Below, one piece after another: positions 13,454 to 20,297 of a stretch of 20,297 nt of DNA. The DNA lies in the NCBI GenBank assembly GCA_046760445.1, contig JBHIEE010000046.1, forward strand, positions 1 to 20,297. Direction: 5' to 3'. The DNA comes from JBHIEE01 sp046760445. GTDB lineage: Bacteria; Acidobacteriota; Aminicenantia; JdFR-78. The stretch's first letter is position 1, and each line of letters begins with the position of its first letter. The position numbers and the translations under genes are program-made. The notes below the pieces were generated by a model. The model had not been told where the DNA came from, did no database searches, and worked only from the letters and a program-made list of their open reading frames with translations.

Positions 13454-14926
13454 ATGAGGAAGACAGTGATTATATCTGTATTGAGTTTCCTATTAGGAGC
13501 GGCTCTTTATGGTTTGTTTTTTGTGTATTTACCTAAGTCTAATTTAAATGAAAAAGATCACTTTAAAACTGACCCCACTTCTGTAGTCGCCTCTTCCCAG
13601 AGTGTTTCGACTGATCCAACTTTAAATTTTGTGGAAGTAGCAAAAAAGGTCGGTCCAGTAGTTGTCAAGATTGATAGTATTATTGTTGAGAAAAGAAAAG
13701 TTTCTGACTGGGGCGAGGAATGGCCTTTTGGAGATTTTTGGGATAGATTCTTTGGCTTTCCACGCGAAAGAGAAAGGGAGTACGAATCTCGAGGAGTTGG
13801 TTCTGGATTTATTATAAGTCAAGACGGATATATTTTAACTAATAACCATTTGGTGCAAAACGCTCGACAGGTAAAAATTTATACTGTAGATGAAAAAGAA
13901 TTTAATGCTAAAATTGTAGGCACTGACCCAAAGACTGACTTAGCTCTATTAAAAATTAAAGGAAAGCATTTACCCTATACAAAATTAGGAGATTCAAATT
14001 CAGTTCAAATTGGTGAGTGGGTCTTAGCTATTGGTAATCCTTTTGGACTGTCTCATACTGTTACTGCTGGGATAGTGAGCGCTAAAGGAAGACAGCTTAT
14101 AGGCAAGAATGTTCCAGAATATCAAGACTTTATTCAAACTGATGCGGCAATTAATAGGGGGAATAGTGGTGGTCCTCTCGTCAATATGAAAGGGGAAGTA
14201 ATCGGCATTACCAGCAATATTCTCAGCCCAAGTGGTGGAAATGTCGGTATCGGTTTTGCCATTCCCATTAATCTGGCTAAGACAGTCATTAAAGAATTAA
14301 AAGAAAAAGGAAGAGTGATCAGAGGACATTTAGGAGTATCTATTACTTCTATTACTGAAGATGTGAAAAAATCACTTGATTTGGAAACCAAACAAGGAGC
14401 TTTAGTTAACAGTGTTGATCCTGATACCCCCGCTGATAAAGCTGGTTTAAAAAGATATGATGTTATAATCGAATTTGATGGTGAGAAAATTAAAGATGCC
14501 AATCATCTCAAATTTAAAGTAGCTGAAACTCCTCCAGATAAAAAAGTGAAAATTAAAGTTATCAGAGATGGGAAAGAGAAAATTCTGACAGCAGTGTTAG
14601 ATGAATTGGAAAGTCCTGAAGAAGAAAAACTCACCATCGCTAAAAAAGATTTAGGATTAAGTTTAGTACCCCTTACTCCTCAGATGGCACGGAGATACGG
14701 CTATCGATTTAGTGGTGGATTATTGGTTACAGATGTCAAAAGATGGAGTGAAGCTGATCGACAAGGGATTAAACCAGGAGATGTCATTTTAGAAGTAAAT
14801 AGAAGAGAAGTGAATATTCTCAGAGATTTTGAAAGAATTCTGGAAAGAGCAAAATCAGGCGATACTTTAATGTTATTGATTAAAAGAGGGGATTTTGAGT
14901 TTATTAGAACATTAAGGATTCCCTAA
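13454..14926 (+). CDS. degP: HtrA/Do-family periplasmic serine protease with two PDZ domains
   Basis: The enzyme degrades or refolds damaged envelope proteins. The 490-aa protein has an uncleaved or signal-type N-terminal membrane segment (about 5-26) and a Ser/Thr-rich linker. The trypsin-like domain follows, with catalytic His132 (LTNNHLV), Asp162 (TDLALLKI) and Ser238 (GNSGGPL). PDZ1 spans about 290-385 and PDZ2 about 400-488. The Q-linker and LA-loop region contains an Arg/Glu-rich stretch (GFPREREREY). AGGAGG 5 nt before the ATG fixes the start. It is followed after 43 bp by dapF in the same direction. Whether it is equivalent to DegP, DegQ or MucD cannot be said from sequence alone; the hydrophobic N-terminus may keep it anchored. 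Confidence 0.96.
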   Translation: MRKTVIISVLSFLLGAALYGLFFVYLPKSNLNEKDHFKTDPTSVVASSQSVSTDPTLNFVEVAKKVGPVVVKIDSIIVEKRKVSDWGEEWPFGDFWDRFFGFPREREREYESRGVGSGFIISQDGYILTNNHLVQNARQVKIYTVDEKEFNAKIVGTDPKTDLALLKIKGKHLPYTKLGDSNSVQIGEWVLAIGNPFGLSHTVTAGIVSAKGRQLIGKNVPEYQDFIQTDAAINRGNSGGPLVNMKGEVIGITSNILSPSGGNVGIGFAIPINLAKTVIKELKEKGRVIRGHLGVSITSITEDVKKSLDLETKQGALVNSVDPDTPADKAGLKRYDVIIEFDGEKIKDANHLKFKVAETPPDKKVKIKVIRDGKEKILTAVLDELESPEEEKLTIAKKDLGLSLVPLTPQMARRYGYRFSGGLLVTDVKRWSEADRQGIKPGDVILEVNRREVNILRDFERILERAKSGDTLMLLIKRGDFEFIRTLRIP

Positions 14927-14946
14927 ATTTAATAAGTACTCAAACA

Positions 14947-14964
14947 ATCCCCTTGAGTGGGGAT
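14947..14964 (+). promoter_or_regulatory. Hairpin covering the dapF ribosome-binding site
   Basis: ATCCCC (14947-14952) and GGGGAT (14959-14964) form a 6-bp stem with a 6-nt loop between htrA and dapF. The only Shine-Dalgarno-like sequence of dapF is the GGGG in the 3' half, 7 nt before the ATG. The stem would hide it unless ribosomes or temperature open it. No T-run follows, so it is not a standard terminator. Confidence 0.4.
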
Positions 14965-14969
14965 AAATT

Positions 14970-15827
14970 ATGAAATTAGTAAAAGCACAAGTTTTAGGCA
15001 ATGATTTTCTTGTCATCGATCAAAAAGAAGTTACTCGATTAAAAGATTTAAATTCCTTCGCAAGAATTGTTTGTGACCGCCATTACGGAATTGGAGCTGA
15101 CGGATTAATTATCACTTCCATGGTTAATAAGGAAAGAAACGAAGCTTCTTTCCGAATTTTTAACCATGATGGCACTGAAGCTGAAGTTTCAGGCAATGGC
15201 TTAAGATGTGCCGCTGCTTATTTATATTATCAGGGATTAGTAGAATCGAATCAAATTAAATTTTCTACTTCAGCAGGAATAAGAATAAGTGAATTACTGG
15301 AAAAAGAAGATACGAGCTTTTCTCTTCGAATAGATATGGGAATTCCCGTTCTTTCCTCCCGAGAAATTCCATTTGATGATGGTTCAGAATATGACAGAGT
15401 TGTTGATTACTGCTTAACTATTGGCCAAAAAAAATATCAGATAACTGCTCTTTCCATTGGTAATCCTCATTGTGTTGTTTTTGTCTCGAGTTTTCCTTCA
15501 AGAATTGAATGGCATCAATTAGGAGGAGAAATAGAGAGTCATCCTTTCTTCCCTCACCGGACTAATGTTGAATTTGTTAAGGTAATTAACAGGAATGTAA
15601 TTCAGGCCTTATTCTGGGAAAGAGGAGTAGGTGAAACTTTATCCTCAGGAAGTGGAGCATGCGCTTCAGCAGTAGCTTCAATTTTAAAAGGCTTGACTGA
15701 TCGAAAGGTAAAAGTTAAGACTAGCAGTGGCGAGTTAATTGTTGAGTGGAAAAAGGAAAAAATTTATCAAGTAGGTCCTGCAGAAATCATTTTTGAAATT
15801 AGATGGGTAAAAGATATCTTTGAATAA
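14970..15827 (+). CDS. dapF: Diaminopimelate epimerase
   Basis: DapF interconverts LL- and meso-diaminopimelate for lysine and peptidoglycan synthesis, using two cysteines without cofactor. The 285-aa protein has LGNDF (9-13) and catalytic Cys80 in EVSGNGLRC. GNPHCV is at 164-169, and the second catalytic Cys231 lies in ERGVGETLSSGSGACAS. Both catalytic residues and the substrate-contact motifs are present. The family's common MCGNG reads VSGNG here, a known type of variant. It lies 43 bp after htrA and 5 bp before the aminotransferase reading frame, suggesting at least dapF and the next gene are co-transcribed. No other lysine-pathway genes are adjacent. Confidence 0.96.
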   Translation: MKLVKAQVLGNDFLVIDQKEVTRLKDLNSFARIVCDRHYGIGADGLIITSMVNKERNEASFRIFNHDGTEAEVSGNGLRCAAAYLYYQGLVESNQIKFSTSAGIRISELLEKEDTSFSLRIDMGIPVLSSREIPFDDGSEYDRVVDYCLTIGQKKYQITALSIGNPHCVVFVSSFPSRIEWHQLGGEIESHPFFPHRTNVEFVKVINRNVIQALFWERGVGETLSSGSGACASAVASILKGLTDRKVKVKTSSGELIVEWKKEKIYQVGPAEIIFEIRWVKDIFE

Positions 15828-15832
15828 TCAAA

Positions 15833-17014
15833 ATGAAATTAGCCATCCATGGAGGGTTACCGGTAAGAAAGCAACCTTACCATTCCTGACCAATCTGGGA
15901 CGAAAATGAAATAAAGCAACTCATCGAAGTGGTTAAATCTGGGAGATGGGGCTGTTTTCACGGAGAAAAAGTAAAAGAATTTGAAAAACAATTCAGTCAA
16001 TATCATAAGTCCAAATTCGGGATAGCTGTCTCTTCTGGCTCAACTGGGTTAATTGTTGCTCTTAAAGCTCTTGGCTTGAAACCAGACGAAGAGGTAATTA
16101 TCCCTGCTTATACCTTTATTGCTACTGCTTTTTCAGTCATAGAAGCAGGAGGTAAACCAAAATTTGTTGACATTGACCCAGAGACTTATAATATTTCTCC
16201 AAAATCTATTAAAGAAAGTATTTCTCCTAATACAAAAGGAATTATTCCAGTACATTTAGCCGGACAATCAGCCAATATGACTGCTATCTTGGAAATAGCC
16301 AGCAAATATAATCTTTTTGTTTTAGAAGACGCTGCTCAAGCATGGGGAGCAGAATGGAACGGAAAGAAAGTCGGAACAATAGGTCAAGCAGGAATATTTA
16401 GCTTTCAATTATCAAAGAACATAACTTCTGGAGAAGGGGGAATTATTTTAACTAATGACCAAGAATTAGCTAAAAAGGCTCGCTCTTTCTCTAATTGCGG
16501 CCGAATGGAAGATGGGGTTTGGTATGAACATTATTTAGTTGGTGGTAACTATAGATTGACTGAATTCCAGGGAGCAGTTCTTTTAGCTCAACTGGCTAGA
16601 TATGAAACCTTAAAGCAGAAAAGGGAAAAAAATGCTCGTTATTTGACTCAGAGAATAAGTGAGATAGAAGGGATTTCTCCTTTAAAACGAGAAAAAGAGA
16701 TAACTTCTCATGCCAATCATCTTTACATCTTCCGATACGATAAAAATTATTTTAATCAAATTTCTAAAAAAAGAATAATTGAGGTACTTAATGCAGAAGG
16801 AATTCCTGCTTATTCAGGCTATTCCCTTCCTCTTTATAAACAACCAGTTTTTCGAGAAGAATATAACTATCTTTCTCTTCCTGCAGTTGAGAAAGCTTGC
16901 TACGAGGAGGCAATCTGGCTGAATCAAAGAGTTCTTTTAGGAGAAGAAAAAGATTTAGATGATATAATTGACGCTTTTTTGAAAATTAGAGAAAATTTGT
17001 CACACTTAACTTAA
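15833..17014 (+). CDS. DegT/DnrJ/EryC1/StrS-family aminotransferase interrupted by an in-frame UGA
   Basis: PLP-dependent sugar aminotransferase family, typically acting on keto-sugars bound to nucleotides. The family N-terminus is intact from ATG 15833, 5 bp after dapF: MKLAIHGGLPVRKQPYHS, then TGA (15887-15889), then PIWDENEIKQ in the same frame. Relatives usually have Trp at this position. The rest of the frame is open to 17014. It includes SSGSTGL, PAYTFIATA, EDAAQAWGAEW and the PLP lysine in QLSKNITSGEGG (codon 195 of the full frame). A possible restart at GTG 15929 has no ribosome site and would lose 32 residues. TGA is a normal stop elsewhere in the window, so this is a nonsense mutation, a sequencing error or read-through. 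Either a recent pseudogene or a functional gene is possible. Confidence 0.85.
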
Positions 17015-18213
17015 AAGGAATATCTTACTCCTAAGCTAATTACTGTTGCATCAAGATTATATTTGTGAACTAAAGGAAATCCCATTGAGGTTTCAGTTAT
17101 CTGTCTTTCTTTTCCTAAAGCATAAAGCCCGGCAAAGTTAATTTCAGCTTTCCCTATTCGATAACCAATTCCACCAAATAGAACTATTTTGTCTACATCA
17201 ATATCCCTTACACTGAGAGTAGAATCAGGACGAGCATAATTGTCATAAGCAAAACCAACTCTTAAAGCTACTCCCTGCGGGAAAACATATTCTCCACCAA
17301 TTTTAAATTTAAAGATGTCTTGAAAGTTTATTTCTTCACTTTTATCTACATCCATTATTATTCCAGGAGCAACAGGTACATTCTTTATGGTTCCTTCTAA
17401 CTTCTGTAAGGTTGACCAGCGAGTATACCCTACATCTCCGGAAATCAAGAAGTTCTCTCTGAGGTGATAAGAAAGGCCAACATCGATATTTAATGGAAGA
17501 TTAAATTTTGATTCAGAATCAAAATTTAAAGGCAATTCCATTATATTCATAGTCGTGGATCCAGCTAGTTTCATTTTAGCTGGTCCTCGAATGGTTAAAC
17601 CTATTCCTATTTTTTTATTTGGTCTGTAAAGTATCCCAAATCCTGCAGAATAACTGGTGCCCGTTTCATCTGTGGTCATTTTTCCTGTATCAAGAGTTTC
17701 TATATTTACTTCCATTTTTCCATAGTATATATTCAAATTAAATCCCAATGAGAGTTTATCATTTAACTGGTAAGCTACTGTTGGAGTAAAAGAATATACC
17801 CCTAAAATGGCTTTTAAAGGTAAATCTAACTCTTCTCGAGACCAATCAATTCCCCCTCCACCATAAGAAACATAAGCTCCGAATCCAAAACTCCATTTGT
17901 CTTTTTTATAAGAAAGGAAAACCTGAGGTAGAGTGTTTCGATACTTGCTATAGACTGTAGTTCCGGTAGGAAGAGTATAGCTATGGACAGGCATCAAATA
18001 GACTCCTTCAACAGAAAAACTTAAGGAATAATTTTGATAGACTAATCCAGCTGGATTGTAAAAAATAGCACTTGGATCATCAGCCACCCCCGTGAAAGCA
18101 GTAGCCATTGATAAGGCTCGAGTTCCCATTAGATAAATGTCCCAACCTCCTGCTCGGAGGATGGATGAAACCAAAAATAAAGGCAAACTGATAATAATGA
18201 ATTTTTTAAACAT
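17011..18213 (-). CDS. OmpP1/FadL-family outer-membrane protein
   Basis: FadL-type beta-barrels transport hydrophobic molecules across the outer membrane. The 400-aa protein has a signal peptide (FKKFIIISLPLFLVSS, probable cleavage after Ala21). The family's N-terminal hatch region contains GTRALSMATAFTGVADDPSAIFYNPAGL. Repeated aromatic-ended beta strands follow, with a final strand ending in Phe (LGVRYSF), the usual outer-membrane insertion signal. A 10-nt perfect Shine-Dalgarno (18217-18226) and a near-perfect promoter suggest high expression. Its stop overlaps that of the convergent aminotransferase gene: the palindrome TTAA (17011-17014) gives TAA on both strands. The patatin-like lipase next door suggests, but does not prove, lipid handling. 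Confidence 0.93.
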   Translation of the reverse strand: MFKKFIIISLPLFLVSSILRAGGWDIYLMGTRALSMATAFTGVADDPSAIFYNPAGLVYQNYSLSFSVEGVYLMPVHSYTLPTGTTVYSKYRNTLPQVFLSYKKDKWSFGFGAYVSYGGGGIDWSREELDLPLKAILGVYSFTPTVAYQLNDKLSLGFNLNIYYGKMEVNIETLDTGKMTTDETGTSYSAGFGILYRPNKKIGIGLTIRGPAKMKLAGSTTMNIMELPLNFDSESKFNLPLNIDVGLSYHLRENFLISGDVGYTRWSTLQKLEGTIKNVPVAPGIIMDVDKSEEINFQDIFKFKIGGEYVFPQGVALRVGFAYDNYARPDSTLSVRDIDVDKIVLFGGIGYRIGKAEINFAGLYALGKERQITETSMGFPLVHKYNLDATVISLGVRYSF

Positions 18214-18238
18214 CCCTCACCTCCTTACCTTCTAGGAA

Positions 18239-18267
18239 TTTATACTAAATAAAACCAAAATTGTCAA
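18239..18267 (-). promoter_or_regulatory. Strong sigma70 promoter of the fadL-like gene
   Basis: On the minus strand a perfect TTGACA (18262-18267), a 17-nt spacer and TATAAA (18239-18244; 5 of 6) give a start near 18232. The leader of about 19 nt contains a 10-nt perfect anti-16S match at 18217-18226. This is the best promoter and ribosome-site pair in the window. I see nothing recognisable in the remaining spacer from 18268 to about 18395. Confidence 0.75.
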
Positions 18268-18442
18268 TGGTTCAGACTGGTGTTCTTTTTAGGAAATAAG
18301 TCAGAAAATTCCTTAATAGAGAGAAGAGCTATTTTCTTAGCATCTCAGGATTTAACAATTTTAAATTTCGTTAGTTTCTTTTTCGACGATTTTATTTATA
18401 GTACATTGTGAAGAGATTCTAAAAATTCATTTATTTCAATCA

Positions 18443-19393
18443 TCATTCTGTGAATTTTTTAATTTCTAAAATAACTTTTTTTGCCGCTTCTTCTCCGACT
18501 CGGATGGCTTCTTTTGCTTTATAGAATTCCCTTGAATTTATATTTGATGTGTTTGGTTCAATAAAAAAGTCTGGTTTATCTTTCTCTAATCTTAATTTAA
18601 TTATTTCTTCTTCAAATATATTTATTGTATTTAAAAGGATATTAATTAAATTTGGAGGAGAATATCTCTTTTTCTCTTCTTTTTTAAAAATTTCACTAAT
18701 TTTAGAAAAACTTACTAAACTGTCTATTTTATCCTTGATATAATCAGCTACAGCAGTATTAACCTTCTGAGAATTTATTTCTTCTTTTCTCTTAATAATT
18801 TTTTCTTTTCTCATTTTTTCTTTTTTCAATATTGAAGGAGTGGGAGGAATAACATTGACAGCAATGACTATGTCTGCTCCCATTTTTTTTGCTGTATCAA
18901 CAGGGACTGGATTCACTATACCTCCGTCCACTAAAAATCTATTTCTATGATAGACAGGAGTGAAAATCGCTGGAATGGAAATACTGGCTCTAATAGCTTC
19001 TACCAGCGAGCCATGATCAATAACTATTTCTTCTCCGGTGAGAATGTCTGTAGCAATACAAGCAAATTTTTTATCTAATTCTTCAATATTTCTATTGCCA
19101 ATTACAGTTTCTAAAAATTCTTTTATCCTTTTTCCATCCACAAAGCCTGAAAAAGAAATAGTGGGAGAAAACATCTTCGCCATCAGCTTCCAGTTGGTAT
19201 TTAAAGCAATTTCTTCCATAATACTCACTTTTATACCAGAAGCATAAGCACCTCCAATAAAAGCTCCCATACTGGCACCAGTTACTATGTCTATAGGTAT
19301 CTGATATTTTTCCAGAATTTTCAAAACTCCAATATGTGAAAGCCCACGGGCAGCGCCACTTCCCAAAGCCAAGCCTATTTTTGTTCGTTTCAT
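18443..19393 (-). CDS. Patatin-like phospholipase (RssA/NTE family)
   Basis: Patatin-domain enzymes hydrolyse acyl esters of lipids with a Ser-Asp dyad. In 316 aa the oxyanion-hole loop GSGAARG is at 11-17, the nucleophile Ser41 lies in GASMG (39-43) and the catalytic Asp156 in VDGG. These sit in a single domain of about 185 residues. The Lys/Glu-rich C-terminal 130 residues look helical and are not part of the patatin core; their role is unclear. There is no signal peptide, so it is probably cytoplasmic or membrane-peripheral. The ATG has an AGGA directly against it, closer than usual. It has its own strong promoter, 79 bp after the deacetylase-family gene, and the fadL-like gene follows after 229 bp. 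Confidence 0.93.
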   Translation of the reverse strand: MKRTKIGLALGSGAARGLSHIGVLKILEKYQIPIDIVTGASMGAFIGGAYASGIKVSIMEEIALNTNWKLMAKMFSPTISFSGFVDGKRIKEFLETVIGNRNIEELDKKFACIATDILTGEEIVIDHGSLVEAIRASISIPAIFTPVYHRNRFLVDGGIVNPVPVDTAKKMGADIVIAVNVIPPTPSILKKEKMRKEKIIKRKEEINSQKVNTAVADYIKDKIDSLVSFSKISEIFKKEEKKRYSPPNLINILLNTINIFEEEIIKLRLEKDKPDFFIEPNTSNINSREFYKAKEAIRVGEEAAKKVILEIKKFTE

Positions 19394-19417
19394 TCCTGTG
19401 AGTTTATGTTCACTCCC

Positions 19418-19445
19418 ATTATACTGAAAAGAACTGTGTTGGCAA
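19418..19445 (-). promoter_or_regulatory. Putative sigma70 promoter of the patatin-like gene
   Basis: On the minus strand TTGCCA (19440-19445; 5 of 6), a 16-nt spacer and a perfect TATAAT (19418-19423) predict a start near 19411, about 18 nt before the start codon at 19393. Confidence 0.65.
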
Positions 19446-19472
19446 GATTTTTCAGTCCAAAATTAAGAGTAA

Positions 19473-20297
19473 TTATAAATTTGGCCAATATTTTCTTTGA
19501 GTATTAATTACTGACTCAATTTCTTTTTTTAAATAAGGAGAAATTTCTCCCTTAAAAACATATGATTGAGTCTGACCTGATAGAACTTTTAATACTTCTT
19601 TCACTCCTTCTCTTAAGCAGTTTAAATCATATCCTCCTTCTAAGACGAATAATAATTTACCACCAGAAAATTTATCAGCAATTTTTTTTAATTCTAAAGC
19701 CAAAGCTCCAAACCCTTTGTCAGTTATTCTCATCCCACCTAAAGGATCTCCTGCGCAAATATCAAATCCAGCTGAAACGAGGACGAATTCTGGCTTGTAT
19801 TGTTCAGCTATAGGAAATAAAATATTTTGATAAACATATAAAAGATCAATATCTTCTTTCCCAGGAGAGAGAGGAATATTGACTGTATACCCCTCCCCTT
19901 CTCCAGCACCAACTTCGTTTACTCTACCTGTTCCTGGATAATGGGGAAACTGATGGGTAGAAAAATAGAGGACATCCGACCGATGATAAAAAGCATGTTG
20001 AGTTCCATTGCCGTGGTGTAAATCCCAGTCAACAATAAGAATCCTTTTTAATTTGTATTTTTTGATTAAATATTCAGCTCCAACAGCAATATTATTAAAA
20101 AGACAGAATCCCATTGCACGGTCTAGCTCAGCATGATGCCCGGGTGGTCGAATTAAGGCAAATGCATTTTTAATTTTGCCTTCCATTATGGCATCAATAG
20201 TTTTTAAAACACCTCCTACAGCCAGGCAGGCTGTTTGGTAAGATTCAGCACAAGTAGATGTATCAGGGTCTAAAATTACCCTTTCTTTTCCTTCTGT
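19473..20297 (-). CDS. Histone deacetylase-family amidohydrolase (5' end outside the window)
   Basis: These zinc enzymes deacetylate acetyl-lysine or acetylpolyamines; bacterial members include AcuC and acetylpolyamine amidohydrolases. The frame stays open through the right edge of the window, and the residues beyond the internal ATG at 20186 belong to the family (LDPDTSTCAESY). The true start is therefore outside, and the visible part is 274 codons. Seen motifs are ALIRPPGHHAE (proton-relay histidines), DWDLHHGNGTQ (zinc Asp and His), AGFDICAGDPLGG (second zinc Asp) and the transition-state Tyr in EGGYD. All catalytic residues are present. It lies 79 bp before the patatin-like gene on the same strand. 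The natural substrate cannot be read from the sequence. Confidence 0.93.
   Translation of the reverse strand, partial: TEGKERVILDPDTSTCAESYQTACLAVGGVLKTIDAIMEGKIKNAFALIRPPGHHAELDRAMGFCLFNNIAVGAEYLIKKYKLKRILIVDWDLHHGNGTQHAFYHRSDVLYFSTHQFPHYPGTGRVNEVGAGEGEGYTVNIPLSPGKEDIDLLYVYQNILFPIAEQYKPEFVLVSAGFDICAGDPLGGMRITDKGFGALALELKKIADKFSGGKLLFVLEGGYDLNCLREGVKEVLKVLSGQTQSYVFKGEISPYLKKEIESVINTQRKYWPNL

Noticed and set aside
15887..15889. Selenocysteine at the in-frame UGA of the aminotransferase
   Set aside because: Relatives usually have Trp and not Cys here, the position is outside the active site, and no SECIS-like hairpin follows the UGA.
19562..19813. 83-codon plus-strand frame antisense to the deacetylase-family gene
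   Set aside because: It is leucine-rich antisense of a gene with all catalytic motifs, with no independent support.

Overview
The window is AT-rich chromosomal DNA from a bacterium with a diderm envelope. It encodes a FadL-type outer-membrane beta-barrel protein, an HtrA/Do protease with a membrane anchor, and DapF for meso-diaminopimelate. TAA, TAG and TGA all end genes here, so the genetic code looks standard. The gene content and the many patterned intergenic spacers resemble uncultivated candidate-phylum bacteria (Atribacterota, Aerophobota or Omnitrophota-like). The sequence alone does not fix the phylum.

Layout by transcription unit. (1) 280-3391, minus strand: rpmE-prfA-prmC, a housekeeping translation operon, followed by a solitary cas6 with its own promoter. 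Just beyond cas6 (1-279) lie two palindromic repeat elements and no CRISPR array. (2) 3490-5509, plus strand: a NagZ-like GH3 beta-N-acetylhexosaminidase and an unrecognised 288-aa protein. (3) 13195-5515, minus strand: a ribbon-helix-helix protein, ATP sulfurylase, a four-helix-bundle (S23/IVP) protein, an AlkP-superfamily hydrolase, APS kinase, a WbpP-like UDP-hexose 4-epimerase, a WbpA-like UDP-HexNAc dehydrogenase and UDP-glucose dehydrogenase. All point the same way and most are tightly spaced. (4) 13454-17014, plus strand: htrA, dapF and a DegT-family aminotransferase with an in-frame UGA where family members usually have Trp. (5) 20297-17011, minus strand: a histone-deacetylase-family amidohydrolase cut by the window edge, a patatin-like phospholipase and a FadL-family protein.

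How the genes may work together. Unit 3 combines both enzymes that make PAPS with three enzymes that make UDP-GalNAc(A), UDP-GlcNAcA and UDP-GlcA. Together these are precursors of a sulfated, uronic-acid-containing polysaccharide, glycosaminoglycan-like in composition. No glycosyltransferase or sulfotransferase is visible, so this remains an inference.

The most unusual signal is a set of intergenic elements built from degenerate 7-nt units. At least three loci (9661-9806, the two sides of the four-helix-bundle gene at 11192-11637, and 12812-12950) have two heptad arms in inverted orientation. The heptad sequence differs from locus to locus, and a fourth, decayed copy lies near position 51-102. 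These heptads supply a start codon, a stop codon and part of a protein N-terminus in the neighbouring genes. Most transcription units also begin with a good sigma70-type promoter (17-nt, once 16-nt spacing) only about 15-35 nt from the start codon.
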